A stretch of 64,000 bases of DNA from Paenibacillus sp. FSL H8-0079 (GCF_037991315.1 NZ_CP150300.1:3782001-3846000); one strand, 5' to 3'; shown: positions 9,058 through 18,313, counted from the first letter of the stretch. Notes: generated from the letters alone by a model not told the origin. A program made the numbers and translations.

Positions 9058-9096
9058 TGAAGAGGTTCTCGGTTAAAGATGATGTTCTCGACTAAT

Positions 9097-10533
9097 CTAT
9101 TTATCCTTCGCTCTGAAAGCACTGGAGATCCGGCGTGCCGGGTTCAGATGACTGTAATGACGTCCATACGCAAAGTAGATAATCAGTCCGATGATCAACC
9201 AAGCAAAGAACGTAATCCATGTCAGCGCTGCAAGGCGTGTCATCAAGTATACACAACCCAAGGCACTCAGAATCGGAATCAGTGGCACGAGTGGAACGCG
9301 GAAACCACGTTTGAGATCTGGGTTATTTTTACGCAACACGATAATGCCCAGACTTACGACTGCAAATGCAAACAACGTTCCGATGTTCGTGAGCTCCGCC
9401 AGATGTCCCAGTGAGATGAACCCGGAGAACAGAGCAACGATGATGCCCGCAACCCATGTCCCTACCGCTGGTGTCTGACTTTTGCCACTAACCTTGGAGA
9501 AGACCGGAGACAGTAGTCCGTCACGAGACATGGAATAGAGCAAACGTGTCTGACCATACATCATGACCAGCAATACGGTCGTAATGCCGGTAATCGCTCC
9601 AAGAGATACAATCCATGACAATCCCTTCAATTGAACAAATTCAAATGCAAACGCAACGGGATCACTTACATTCAACATGTTATACGGCACGATCCCTGTC
9701 AGGATTAACGATACAACAATGTAGAGAACGGTACAGATCGCCAGTGATGCAATAATTCCAATCGGTAAATCTCGCTGTGGCCGCTTAACTTCTTCTGCCG
9801 CAGTGGAGACCGCATCAAATCCGATATAGGCAAAAAATACCGTAGCTGCTCCCGCAGTCACACCTGAGATACCAAAAGGTAAGAATGGCTGCCAGTTCGT
9901 TGGCTCTACATAGAAGACACCTACACCAATGAAGATCAGTACCACAATGATTTTAATCGCAACCATGATGCCATTCGCACGAGCCGCCTCCTTCACCCCT
10001 CGGGTAAGCAGGAAAGTAATAATTAACGTAATGACCGCAGCTGTGATATCAAAATAAGTACCCTTTTCCGGGCTAAACGCACTCGTCAGCGCATGTGGTA
10101 ACTCCAATCCAAATCCGGACAATAACGTTTGGAAATATCCAGACCACCCACTCGCTACCGCAGCACTCGCGAATCCATATTCCAATATTAGATCCCATCC
10201 CAGAACCCAGGCAATAACTTCACCAAAAGCCGTATAGCTATACGTGTACGCACTACCCGATGCCGGTATACTTGATGCAAATTCCGAGTAACACAATGCC
10301 GCGAAGGCACATATGATACCTGCCAGCAAAAATGATAATACAAGTCCGGGTCCGGCATACGTTGCGGCAGCTACACCGGTCAGTACGAAAATGCCTGTAC
10401 CAATAATGGCACCTACCCCGAGTGTGGTTAAGTCCAACGGACCGAGTGCCCGTTTCAATGCACTGTTGTTATCGCCCCCGGAGGCAATTGGTTTTTTACG
10501 AAATAATGAAGATCGTTGTTCGTTCTCGCGCAT
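9097..10533 (-). CDS. APC-superfamily amino acid permease (CAT/YfnA-like)
   Basis: An integral membrane amino-acid transporter with about 12 hydrophobic segments. The first helix carries the family signature GVGAIIGTGIFVLTG, and FFAYIGFDAVSTAAEE is typical of helix 6 and the following loop in cationic-amino-acid-transporter-like APC members. It resembles B. subtilis YfnA in pattern. The substrate cannot be fixed by sequence. ATG 10533 has better spacing to AGAGG than ATG 10539. It is a single-gene unit with a strong terminator at 9008. Confidence 0.85.
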   Translation of the reverse strand: MRENEQRSSLFRKKPIASGGDNNSALKRALGPLDLTTLGVGAIIGTGIFVLTGVAAATYAGPGLVLSFLLAGIICAFAALCYSEFASSIPASGSAYTYSYTAFGEVIAWVLGWDLILEYGFASAAVASGWSGYFQTLLSGFGLELPHALTSAFSPEKGTYFDITAAVITLIITFLLTRGVKEAARANGIMVAIKIIVVLIFIGVGVFYVEPTNWQPFLPFGISGVTAGAATVFFAYIGFDAVSTAAEEVKRPQRDLPIGIIASLAICTVLYIVVSLILTGIVPYNMLNVSDPVAFAFEFVQLKGLSWIVSLGAITGITTVLLVMMYGQTRLLYSMSRDGLLSPVFSKVSGKSQTPAVGTWVAGIIVALFSGFISLGHLAELTNIGTLFAFAVVSLGIIVLRKNNPDLKRGFRVPLVPLIPILSALGCVYLMTRLAALTWITFFAWLIIGLIIYFAYGRHYSHLNPARRISSAFRAKDK

Positions 10534-10782
10534 AGTCATGTTCCTCTCGTCATGAATCTTGATTGTGCTATGAATGTAGCAGAGATTGGATGGCTTCCCA
10601 TCTGTTCTATGAAAAAGTCATTTGTTCTATCTTATCGATCACCTATAAAAACCTATCGAATTCTACACGTTATCGCGTTGCTTGGTTAAATTTATTTTTG
10701 GAGATCACTTATTTTGTTCTTTTTCCGCGAAAATTATCATGATCTGTTGCACGTGAATGAATATGAAAATGGATTTAAAACA

Positions 10783-10816
10783 AAACTGCGTATAATTTAT
10801 ATTATGCGCAGTTTTT
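10783..10816. terminator. Long stem-loop with A-tract and T-tract
   Basis: AAAACTGCG pairs with CGCAGTTTTT and the loop is AT-rich and itself partly palindromic. It has bidirectional terminator form, although the nearest gene 3' end is 200 bases away. Confidence 0.55.
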
Positions 10817-10948
10817 ATGAGCCTTAATTTCCAAGAATAAGCTCTTCAACCCTTTGTTATATGAATTTAAGAAAATGAGAGCTCTTTTCGTCTTTTTCTG
10901 CTGTCCCTTCCTACCTTATCCTGTCTAATTCGACGATATGCAAGCACG

Positions 10949-10979
10949 TTAAAGAGCCACATAGCGTTATGCGGCCCTT
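10949..10979 (-). terminator. Intrinsic terminator of the amidohydrolase gene
   Basis: GCCGCATA pairs with TATGTGGC around ACGC on the minus strand, followed by TCTTTAA. Confidence 0.6.
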
Positions 10980-11019
10980 CATTTCGTAATATTAGGTAGA
11001 GGTTATATGAAAATACGAA

Positions 11020-12387
11020 TCACGAAAAAGCAATTCTCTCCGCGTCCGACATCCGGTATTGGGATAACAGATAATCTTTGCTCTGCATCGCCGTATGACG
11101 GATTGCGTCCAGATCAACATGAAGCAGCTTGCCCTCTCGCTTCACGAGTCTGCCTGCCACAAACACGGTATCGACATTGGATGGATTGGCAAACTGAACG
11201 ACAGCACCGATCGGATCATGGACGGGAAACATATTCAGATCGGTGGTACGAATCATGATCAGATCCGCTTCCTTTCCTGGGGTCAGCGTTCCTACCTTCT
11301 GCTCCAAACCCAATGCTTGGGCACCAGCTGAAGTTGCAAATCTCAGTACTTGGCTGGACTGCAAGTTCAACTCACCTGGCATCTCAACCTGCTGCAGAAG
11401 TTGTTCATTCGCTCTGGATCGTTCAGCTTGAAGTGCAAACTTCATCTGCGAGAACATATCCCCGCCTGTTGACGTCACCACATCTACACCGAGTGTAGGG
11501 GTTCCTCCATGTTCGAGAAAATAGCCGGTTGCCGGATATCCATGACCCATCATCATTTCAACCTCAGGTGTGACCGACAGAGAAGCACCACTATCCGCCA
11601 GCATTTTGTATTCATCCATGCCCATGGTGTTACCGTGAACAATATTCACTCGTGGACTTAACAGCCCCGCTTCATACAAATGACTAACAGAGCGATCTAC
11701 AGACCCCCAACTGCCAAATCCGGCATGCATGGAACAGATCGCATCTAGTTCTTGAGCTAGCTCAATCTCCTTCACCGTTGTATCCCAATGACTGAACTCC
11801 GGACCACGAATAGCAAGTCCATAAGTGAGCAATTGATCCCTTGATGAAAAATATCGTTCTTTGACTCTTCTCACATCATTCGAATACGTGAGCAGACTAT
11901 CCCGATTCCAGTAGTTCGTCTCACCAGGTACTCCATGAGCAAATACAGCCCGAATCCCGGCATCCTGAAGTCCACGAATCAGTTCATCCGTGTGCTCGGA
12001 AGAATACGGCATGCTCCAATCCAATACTGTCGTCACTCCTGCGTTAAGCGCTTCCAAGGAACCGAGCAGGTTGGCAATATAACTATCTTGTGGACGGAGC
12101 TTGCTTCCCATCGCACCATAATAGAGATTTTGCAAATAGACTGGCAAGGACCAGTTGGTTCCCGCTGTTTTGACCAGTGATTCCCACACATGCCGATGTG
12201 TGTCCACCAGCCCAGGCATAATAATCATGGATGAAGCATCAATGACCTCCGCATCCGGAATATCCAGATCGGGCTGAACCGCCGTGATCAACGAATCTTG
12301 AATCAGAACGTCCGCCCTCTTATACTGTCCAACTCGAGCATCCATCGACAACACACAGCCATTTTTCAACAGATAACTTGTCCGCAC
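11020..12387 (-). CDS. Amidohydrolase family protein (cytosine deaminase/chlorohydrolase-like)
   Basis: A cytoplasmic metal-dependent hydrolase or deaminase of the ATZ/TRZ type. The first metal motif is DTHRHVWES (HxH near residue 65), further ligands are probably the His in SMHAGFGSW and IVHGNTM, and the Asp in LGVDVVTS. The C-terminal KVGTLTPGKEADLIMI segment is the usual composite domain of this family. The substrate could be an aminopurine, pyrimidine or other ring compound. GTG 12387 fits the GGGAG site better than ATG 12396. It follows the CGNR regulator gene on the same strand with a 120-base gap. Confidence 0.8.
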   Translation of the reverse strand: MRTSYLLKNGCVLSMDARVGQYKRADVLIQDSLITAVQPDLDIPDAEVIDASSMIIMPGLVDTHRHVWESLVKTAGTNWSLPVYLQNLYYGAMGSKLRPQDSYIANLLGSLEALNAGVTTVLDWSMPYSSEHTDELIRGLQDAGIRAVFAHGVPGETNYWNRDSLLTYSNDVRRVKERYFSSRDQLLTYGLAIRGPEFSHWDTTVKEIELAQELDAICSMHAGFGSWGSVDRSVSHLYEAGLLSPRVNIVHGNTMGMDEYKMLADSGASLSVTPEVEMMMGHGYPATGYFLEHGGTPTLGVDVVTSTGGDMFSQMKFALQAERSRANEQLLQQVEMPGELNLQSSQVLRFATSAGAQALGLEQKVGTLTPGKEADLIMIRTTDLNMFPVHDPIGAVVQFANPSNVDTVFVAGRLVKREGKLLHVDLDAIRHTAMQSKDYLLSQYRMSDAERIAFS

Positions 12388-12507
12388 AAGACACATCTCC
12401 CATCTGATTTGTTTTGAAAGACGATCACATCCTGCTTACGAATCCGCACTGCTTCTGACTATTGTTTCGCTAGTATATATACATTATATAGTTTATGTTA
12501 ATATTTT

Positions 12508-13059
12508 TCAATTTTGGGTTTTGCGTTTCGCTCGAAATCTTCTGACCTTCATCAGGTTTCCACACATCTTATCATCACAGTACTTCTGTGTTCTGCTTCG
12601 GGTATCATCATAGAACATCCAGCGACAATCCGAATTATCACAGATGCGAATCCTGCCCGCTTCTCCCTCCACCAAAGTCACAGCAAAATCAGCAGCTACT
12701 TCAGCCATAACCTGATGCCAATGAGCTTCTACGGCTTCCAGCTGGAGCTTCAGTCCCTGATCAATTGTAGTCAATCTTCTTCTCACATGCCCTGCTTCCA
12801 TAAAGTCATTCAACCAATTACGTTCCTGTTCTGTTAAGGATGCTCCGGAAGATACACGAGATCCGAGAGCCAACAATTCATTTCTGAAGTTTCTCATCGA
12901 CAACTCATCTTCTGGGGATGCGGGGACAGAAGCATGAAGTTGCCATCGATCCAAGAAATCTTGCTGCCAGCTTGCCTTTCCGAGCCTGTCCTCCGATCGA
13001 TCTCCCCCACGCCAATCATGATAATCACTGTTTACAAAATCAGTCCATAACCTGTTCAT
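12508..13059 (-). CDS. CGNR zinc-finger (ABATE-type) regulator with variant motif
   Basis: The start ATG 13059 follows GGAGG; the longer frame from 13113 lacks a site. The protein has the layout of the family: an N-terminal helical ABATE-type domain and a C-terminal treble-clef-like finger CDNSDCRWMFYDDTR ... KYCDDKMCGN, followed by a basic tail RRFRAKRK. The name-giving CGNR is CGNL here. These proteins are thought to be DNA-binding regulators. Upstream DNA carries a repeated GGTTACA heptamer that may be its operator, shared with the divergent DinB-like gene. Confidence 0.75.
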   Translation of the reverse strand: MNRLWTDFVNSDYHDWRGGDRSEDRLGKASWQQDFLDRWQLHASVPASPEDELSMRNFRNELLALGSRVSSGASLTEQERNWLNDFMEAGHVRRRLTTIDQGLKLQLEAVEAHWHQVMAEVAADFAVTLVEGEAGRIRICDNSDCRWMFYDDTRSRTQKYCDDKMCGNLMKVRRFRAKRKTQN

Positions 13060-13075
13060 ATATACCTCCGCCCTA

Positions 13076-13141
13076 TGTAACCACCTTAATTCAACAAAAA
13101 AGGTTACACTCAATCCTTGATGTGTTATATTAATTGTAACC
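13076..13141. promoter_or_regulatory. Three GGTTACA/TGTAACC heptamers, probable operator
   Basis: TGTAACC at 13076-13082, GGTTACA at 13102-13108 and TGTAACC at 13135-13141. The last two extend to a perfect 9-bp inverted repeat (AAGGTTACA/TGTAACCTT). All lie between the divergent CGNR and DinB-like genes. Confidence 0.5.
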
Positions 13142-13197
13142 TTATTACGATGGTTTAGCTAGTTACATCAAAACAGCACTCAAGGAGGAATACTTGA

Positions 13198-13698
13198 ATG
13201 ACGAAGACAACAGCACTAGATGTGATACTTATTCAAAAGGATGACACCTGGGATCAATGCAATTGGATTGTACCTTTGTCAAAGTCCTTGGAAGGACTTA
13301 CAGCGGAGCAAGCAGCTTGGATTCCACCCGCAGGGGGATTAAGCATCTGGCAGTTGGTTAACCATATGTATTATTACAACCATCGCTTATTATGTCGCAT
13401 CCAAGGTAAAGAGCCTGCACTTCCAGCCGTAGACTCCAATGAGTATACGTTTGGGAATCCCGGAGATTCAACGGATGCAGACGGATGGAATACATTACTG
13501 AAGGGTACAACTCGATTAGCCCAACAGTTGAGAGATCAAATGGCGACACTACAGGAGTCAGATCTTGAAGCCGTTTATATGGATACCGAAGAGAAATGGG
13601 CACACGAACTAGCTCGCTGGGTACTCCATGATGCGTATCACGCAGGACAGATCGTGCTTCTTCGCAGACAGCAAGGAAGCTGGAATATCATTTATTAA
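13198..13698 (+). CDS. DinB-like four-helix metal-binding protein
   Basis: 166 residues, matching the DinB/YfiT superfamily. Three likely metal ligands are seen: H56 in LVNHMYYYNH, and H144 and H148 in LHDAYHAGQI. Members include thiol-dependent transferases; the partner here is unknown. The start follows AAGGAGG. It is divergent from the CGNR regulator and may be its target. Confidence 0.8.
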   Translation: MTKTTALDVILIQKDDTWDQCNWIVPLSKSLEGLTAEQAAWIPPAGGLSIWQLVNHMYYYNHRLLCRIQGKEPALPAVDSNEYTFGNPGDSTDADGWNTLLKGTTRLAQQLRDQMATLQESDLEAVYMDTEEKWAHELARWVLHDAYHAGQIVLLRRQQGSWNIIY

Positions 13699-13749
13699 AA
13701 ATAATGCTTGAACTGCTAGCGCTTACAGGAATAAGATGAACTTATTAAT

Positions 13750-13778
13750 GTTACAGCTTGTTCAACACACTATATAAT
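13750..13778 (+). promoter_or_regulatory. Promoter of the FMN-riboswitch transcript
   Basis: GTTACA (13750-13755) and TATAAT (13773-13778) with 17-base spacing, just ahead of the riboswitch. Confidence 0.5.
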
Positions 13779-13784
13779 TGAATA

Positions 13785-13933
13785 GGATCTTCGGGGTAGG
13801 GTGCAATTCCCGACCGGCGGTGATGTTCTTCGGAACCAGCCCGCGACTCGCTATTTGTTCTTCACGAAGGACATGTAGCGACTGACTTGGTGTGAATCCA
13901 AGGCCGACGGTACAGTCCGGATGAGAGAAGATC
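13785..13933 (+). ncRNA. FMN riboswitch (RFN element)
   Basis: The conserved RFN blocks are present in order: GGGGTAGGGTG, CCCGACCGGCGGTGAT, AGCCCGCGA, TTGGTGTGAATCCAAGGCCGACGGTA and CAGTCCGGATG. The closing stem pairs GATCTTC (13786-13792) with GAAGATC (13927-13933). It senses FMN and lies upstream of an EamA transporter gene, with an intrinsic terminator between them. Confidence 0.95.
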
Positions 13934-13990
13934 AACACATTGACATGCCGTTCACGGGAAGGCCTCTTTCCTGACGCATGTCCTTGGATG

Positions 13991-14030
13991 AGCCCCCGTT
14001 TATTTGGTAAATACCGAAACGGGGGCTTTT
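13991..14030 (+). terminator. Riboswitch expression-platform terminator
   Basis: AGCCCCCGTTT pairs with AAACGGGGGCT followed by TTTT, 58 bases after the FMN aptamer. This fits premature termination when FMN is bound. Confidence 0.85.
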
Positions 14031-14080
14031 GTCGATTTTGCCAACTGAAGATTCCGTGTTCTGACGAAGGAGTCCTGAAT

Positions 14081-15061
14081 ATGGAAAAGACATCATCTGC
14101 ATCAACCGTTTACCGCAAAGAACGAAGTAATACCGGATTCTGGCTTGTTGTTCTCGGCGCCGCCCTCTGGGGTGTGGATCCACTCTTCCGCATTATTTTG
14201 CTTAATACGATGACATCCACGCAGATTGTACTGGTGGAACATATCATCGTCAGTCTAATAGCGATTCCCGTGCTGTGGAAATTCCGGGCTGATCTGAAAA
14301 ACCTGCGCCCTCGCCACTGGATTGCCGTGATCTTTATCTCATGGGGAGGATCAGCGCTCGCAACGGTATTGTTCACCATGGCACTTACACATAACGATCC
14401 GAACACTGTACTTTTATTACAAAAAATGCAACCGCTCTTCGCTATCGTACTGGCTAAGCTGTTATTGAAAGAAACGTTACCACGTCGCTTCGGCGGACTG
14501 TTCTTCATTGCACTTGCAGGAACGTACCTGCTTACATTTGGCTTTACACTGCCACTAGGTAACTGGGACAACTGGATTCATGCTGGCAGCTTGTTATCCC
14601 TTGGGGCTGCTGCTTTATGGGGAGGTTCAACCGTTATGGGCCGACTGATGCTGGGACAGGCGCGTTATGAAACGGTCACCTCCCTTCGCTTCGTCGTTGC
14701 TCTCCCGCTCCTGATCTTTATGACGTGGAACGAAGGTGCAGCATGGACGTTTCCGTCCGGAACGGGTGAACAGACTGCTGTTATCCTCAACATTCTTGGT
14801 CAGGCATTGTTACCAGGTTTGCTCAGTCTTCTGTTATATTATAAAGGTCTGTCGTCGACCAAAGCTTCTGTTGCAACTCTCGCGGAACTTAGCTTCCCGA
14901 TGGCGGGTGTGTTGGTGAACTGGATTGCTTTCCGTACGCTGATTACATGGGAGCAACTGCTTGGTTTTATCTTGATCTGGGTGGTCCTCTTCGCCATCTC
15001 CAGACAGCAGGAACGATCATCAACTGCGTCCGATGCAGCACCTAAGCTTCGAACTGAATAA
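14081..15061 (+). CDS. EamA/DMT-family transporter, predicted riboflavin transporter
   Basis: 326 residues with about ten hydrophobic segments in two EamA repeats (GFWLVVLGAALWGVDPLF opens the first, GSLLSLGAAALWGGSTVMG the second). The true start is ATG 14081 behind GAAGGAG; the longer frame from 13940 runs through the riboswitch leader and terminator. EamA proteins move amino acids, nucleosides or cofactors across the membrane. Control by an FMN riboswitch makes riboflavin or a flavin precursor the likely cargo, in the manner of the RibN and ImpX types. That assignment is inference from context. Confidence 0.85.
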   Translation: MEKTSSASTVYRKERSNTGFWLVVLGAALWGVDPLFRIILLNTMTSTQIVLVEHIIVSLIAIPVLWKFRADLKNLRPRHWIAVIFISWGGSALATVLFTMALTHNDPNTVLLLQKMQPLFAIVLAKLLLKETLPRRFGGLFFIALAGTYLLTFGFTLPLGNWDNWIHAGSLLSLGAAALWGGSTVMGRLMLGQARYETVTSLRFVVALPLLIFMTWNEGAAWTFPSGTGEQTAVILNILGQALLPGLLSLLLYYKGLSSTKASVATLAELSFPMAGVLVNWIAFRTLITWEQLLGFILIWVVLFAISRQQERSSTASDAAPKLRTE

Positions 15062-15109
15062 GCGGATATATCCGAGGATCACATATAAACAAATAATCAA
15101 ATATAAAAT

Positions 15110-15149
15110 AAAACCATTGCACATCGCATTTGATGAGCAGTGGTTTTTT
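15110..15149 (+). terminator. Intrinsic terminator of the EamA gene
   Basis: AAAACCATTGC pairs with GCAGTGGTTTT, followed by a T-run. Confidence 0.8.
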
Positions 15150-15315
15150 ATTTCCACTACTAATATCTCCAATCTTCTGCTCTTTTCCCTCCCCTCATAC
15201 TGAATATCCAATTCATCGCACTACGTCCCTTCTATGTTTTGTCTTTTATCTAATCCGGTGGTACGATGACATATGGAATAACAGATGAACTATATTCAGA
15301 GAGGAACGATCACTA

Positions 15316-16812
15316 ATGTCTTCATTCTCATATACCTCATACGATGCCGTAGGTTTGGCTGAACTGATCCGATCCCGGGAAGTATCCCCGGTTGACTTGC
15401 TGGAAGCGGCGTTTGCACGCCTTGAAGAAGTCAATCCGCAGCTTAATGCGGTCATTCGTACATATGAAACCCGTTCACGGGAGGAAGCCGGCTTGGTTCG
15501 CCCTGGAGAACAACCATTTGCCGGTGTGCCCCTGCTTCTGAAAGATATTTCGCAATCCTTGGAAGGTGAATTTCTAACTTCAGGTTCACGTTTGTTCAGC
15601 GAGCATCGCGCATTACGCAATTCCAATTTTGTCACTCGACTGCGTGATGCAGGCTTTATCATCATAGGACATACCAATACGCCTGAATTTGGTTTGAAAA
15701 ATATTACCGAGCCCCGTCTTCATGGGCCAACTCGCAATCCATGGAATATCAATCACTCCCCAGGGGGTTCAAGCGGCGGTGCTGCCGCCGCTGTAGCTTC
15801 GGGTATTGTCCCTCTTGCCGGAGCCAGTGACGGAGGCGGTTCAATCCGTATTCCCGCTTCATTTAGCGGATTGTTTGGATTGAAACCAACCCGCGGACGC
15901 ACACCTGTAGGACCGGGAGTTGGTCGTCAATGGCAAGGCGCATCGATTGATTTTGCACTATCCCGCTCGGTTCGGGACAGTGCAGCCCTGCTCGATACTT
16001 TGCAAGTCATTCAGCCTGAAGCTGCATTTCATGCTCCACTCTTTCCAGGCAGTTACTTGGCAGATATGAGCTATCCACATCAACGCAAACTGAAAATTGC
16101 GTATACAACGGATTCGCCTGTCGGCACACCTGTCAGCGCAGAAGCCAAAGAATCGGTATATAAGCTCGTTCGCTGGTTGGAAGACCAAGGTCATCATGTT
16201 GAAGAAAAACTGAGTCCGGTGAACGGAGTCCGGTTGATGGAGAACTACTATATGATGAACAGCGGTGAGATGGCCGCGATGATCTCTTCCATGGAACGAT
16301 CCATGGGCCGGGCGCTGACTTCCGATGATATGGAGATTGAATCCTGGGTTCTGGCTGAAGCTGGAAAAAAGGTGTCCGCTGCGGAATTTGTTCATAGTCT
16401 GGCTGAATGGGATGTAGCTGCCGCTCAGATGTCCACTTTGTTTGAGCGCTATGACTTCTACGTCACACCCGTTAATGCTTTTTCTGCACCTAAGATTGGA
16501 GAGTTGACACCTCATGACGAACAGATTCGTAATCTCATGCGGATTAGTGAATTGGACAAGACCCAGCAGCAGCAACTCATCTATGAGATGTTTGAGCCAA
16601 GTCTTACGTATACTCCGTTCACCCAGCTCGCGAATTTAACAGGTCAGCCTGCGATAAGTTTACCTCTGCATATGACACCTGAAGGTTTGCCAATGGGCGT
16701 TCAAGTGATGGCAACCAAGGGACGTGAGGATTGGTTATTACATCTAGCTGCACAGCTGGAACAATCAGATCTCTGGATCGGGATGAAAGGTAATCCAATG
16801 TTTCCAGCTTAG
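15316..16812 (+). CDS. Amidase-signature enzyme
   Basis: A cytoplasmic amide hydrolase of the GatA/amidase family, 498 residues. The Ser-cisSer-Lys triad is visible: K76 in LLLKDIS, the cis-Ser in SPGGSSGG (about S152-153) and the nucleophile in DGGGSIRIP (S176). It is unlikely to be GatA itself because gatC and gatB are absent and it stands with a DUF1989 gene. The substrate is unknown. A GAGAGGA site precedes the ATG. Confidence 0.85.
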   Translation: MSSFSYTSYDAVGLAELIRSREVSPVDLLEAAFARLEEVNPQLNAVIRTYETRSREEAGLVRPGEQPFAGVPLLLKDISQSLEGEFLTSGSRLFSEHRALRNSNFVTRLRDAGFIIIGHTNTPEFGLKNITEPRLHGPTRNPWNINHSPGGSSGGAAAAVASGIVPLAGASDGGGSIRIPASFSGLFGLKPTRGRTPVGPGVGRQWQGASIDFALSRSVRDSAALLDTLQVIQPEAAFHAPLFPGSYLADMSYPHQRKLKIAYTTDSPVGTPVSAEAKESVYKLVRWLEDQGHHVEEKLSPVNGVRLMENYYMMNSGEMAAMISSMERSMGRALTSDDMEIESWVLAEAGKKVSAAEFVHSLAEWDVAAAQMSTLFERYDFYVTPVNAFSAPKIGELTPHDEQIRNLMRISELDKTQQQQLIYEMFEPSLTYTPFTQLANLTGQPAISLPLHMTPEGLPMGVQVMATKGREDWLLHLAAQLEQSDLWIGMKGNPMFPA

Positions 16813-16849
16813 AACGTTCAGCGTGTATCTACCTTTATCATTGAACGTT
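16813..16849. repeat. Inverted repeat between amidase and DUF1989 genes
   Basis: AACGTTCA and TGAACGTT are separated by 21 bases. There is no T-tract, so it is not an ordinary terminator; it may be a processing or regulatory hairpin. Confidence 0.35.
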
Positions 16850-16942
16850 ACCCACCTGAGTATGATGTGTTGCCAAAATAGTGCATGAAAGCCTCGTTTG
16901 CTCCGCATACTGAAAGCAAAAAATAGCGGAGGAATGTGACGA

Positions 16943-17560
16943 ATGAATACCAAACAGCCTCATAAACAGTCTTTTCGTATCCCTCCCAAAACGGGATATG
17001 CCCTAAAAGTAAGCAAGGGTTCTTTATTACGTATAACAGATCTGGAGGGGCAGCAAGTCATTGATTTTGTGGCATACGATGCGCAAGATGCTAACCATCG
17101 CTTGGACCCGGGCGTGACAATGGATGTATTGCGCACTTACAGGATCAAGCCGGGACAGTTTGTGTATTCCAATCAATATCAACCCTTACTTAAGATTGTC
17201 CGTGACACCGTTGGGGTACATGATTTCTTCAACTCTGCTTGTCGCCCAGAGATGTATGAGGTGTTATACGACAAAAAGGATCACGCCAGTTGTTATCACA
17301 ATCTGAATACGGCACTGGAACCCTTCGGCATCTTACCACCGGATCAACACTATCCGTTTAATCTGTTTATGAAATCTGTTGTAGACAGTCAAGGCAAAAT
17401 TGATGTTGTAGCACCCGACTCACGTGCAGGTGATTATATCGAAATGGAGGCATTAATGGACCTCACGATTGGGCTCTCCGCTTGTCCTTGTGAGGAAAGT
17501 TCGTGCAACGGCTACCACTGTACTCCAGTTCAATTAGATGTCGAGACTTCAACAGAATAA
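16943..17560 (+). CDS. DUF1989 (urea carboxylase-associated) family protein
   Basis: 205 residues with the DUF1989 pattern: GQQVIDFVAYDAQD, RDTVGVHDFFNSACRP and the Cys-rich tail SACPCEESSCNGYHCTP, probably a metal site. Relatives accompany urea/guanidine carboxylases, and some act as carboxyguanidine deiminase subunits. No carboxylase is in this window. The upstream amidase on the same strand suggests a shared role in degrading an amide or guanidino compound. GCGGAGG precedes the ATG region. Confidence 0.75.
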   Translation: MNTKQPHKQSFRIPPKTGYALKVSKGSLLRITDLEGQQVIDFVAYDAQDANHRLDPGVTMDVLRTYRIKPGQFVYSNQYQPLLKIVRDTVGVHDFFNSACRPEMYEVLYDKKDHASCYHNLNTALEPFGILPPDQHYPFNLFMKSVVDSQGKIDVVAPDSRAGDYIEMEALMDLTIGLSACPCEESSCNGYHCTPVQLDVETSTE

Positions 17561-17580
17561 CAACGCCATAGACGATATGA

Positions 17581-17661
17581 TATAATAGCTTGTTCTAATT
17601 CACTCCTTGCTGGAATACGATGACTTGTACCCATTCTCTGTGACGACGGTACAATTCATCG
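17581..17661 (+). promoter_or_regulatory. Promoter -10 and long leader hairpin before the LysE-type gene
   Basis: TATAAT at 17581-17586 has only a weak -35 (ATAACA at 18 bases). Further on, a 14-bp stem with one mismatch pairs 17618-17631 (CGATGACTTGTACC) with 17648-17661 (GGTACAATTCATCG). It could be an operator or an attenuation hairpin. Confidence 0.45.
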
Positions 17662-17680
17662 AACCCGTTAAGGAGTGAAC

Positions 17681-18313
17681 GTGTTTATGTCTGTACTGTT
17701 CAGTTATATTATTCTGGGAATATCATTGTCCGCTCCCATTGGTCCGATTAACGCCGCTCAACTTGACCGTGGAGCCCGACATGGATTCATGCACGCCTGG
17801 ATTCTAGGACTCGGTGCCATGTTTGCAGACTTGGTGTATATGCTGCTGATTTATTTTGGAGTTGCCCATTTTCTGGACACGCCGTTTATGCGCTCTTTTC
17901 TCTGGTCATTTGGAAGTTTTATTCTCATTTACACGGGAGTGGAAACGCTCTCGAAGCTGAAACAGGGGATTCAAGGTACATCTACTGCGGACGCGACTGT
18001 TCGAAAATCGTTTATATCCGGCTTTTTGATGGCTCTGTCCAATCCACTTAATATTTTGTTTTGGCTTGGGATCTATGGCTCCATTCTCGCGACGACTGTG
18101 AAACATACGGATACGGCTCATTTACTACTCTACAGTTCAGGCATATTTATTGGCATCCTGGTGTGGGATGTCATTATGGCTGGCATGGCCAGTCGATTCC
18201 ACAAACACAGCAGTGAGAATGTATTGCAATGGATCTCCATCATATCGGGAATCTGTCTGATCGGTTTTGGATTGTATTTCGGGTACGAAGCTGTGTGTTC
18301 CATATTTTTCTGA
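17681..18313 (+). CDS. LysE-family amino acid exporter (YcgF-like)
   Basis: About 210 residues with six hydrophobic segments. The N-terminal signature SAPIGPINAAQLDRGARHG and ALSNPLNILFWLGIYG are typical of LysE/RhtB exporters, which expel amino acids from the cytoplasm. The GTG at 17675 overlaps the AAGGAG site, so GTG 17681 or ATG 17687 is the real start. It is followed closely by a YqcI/YcgG gene, as ycgF and ycgG are in B. subtilis. Confidence 0.8.
   Translation: MFMSVLFSYIILGISLSAPIGPINAAQLDRGARHGFMHAWILGLGAMFADLVYMLLIYFGVAHFLDTPFMRSFLWSFGSFILIYTGVETLSKLKQGIQGTSTADATVRKSFISGFLMALSNPLNILFWLGIYGSILATTVKHTDTAHLLLYSSGIFIGILVWDVIMAGMASRFHKHSSENVLQWISIISGICLIGFGLYFGYEAVCSIFF

Larger units (their letters stand above)
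10534..11019. other. Non-coding stretch between permease and amidohydrolase genes
   Basis: No convincing ORF. It holds two hairpins (10783-10816 and 10949-10979) and AT-rich promoter-like sequence upstream of the permease. Confidence 0.6.

Noticed and set aside
13358..13603. Minus-strand 81-codon frame inside the DinB-like gene
   Set aside because: Shadow of a well-supported gene with a clear ribosome site and metal-binding His residues.
13940..14080. N-terminal extension of the EamA protein
   Set aside because: This frame crosses the riboswitch terminator hairpin. The ribosome site and family length favour ATG 14081.
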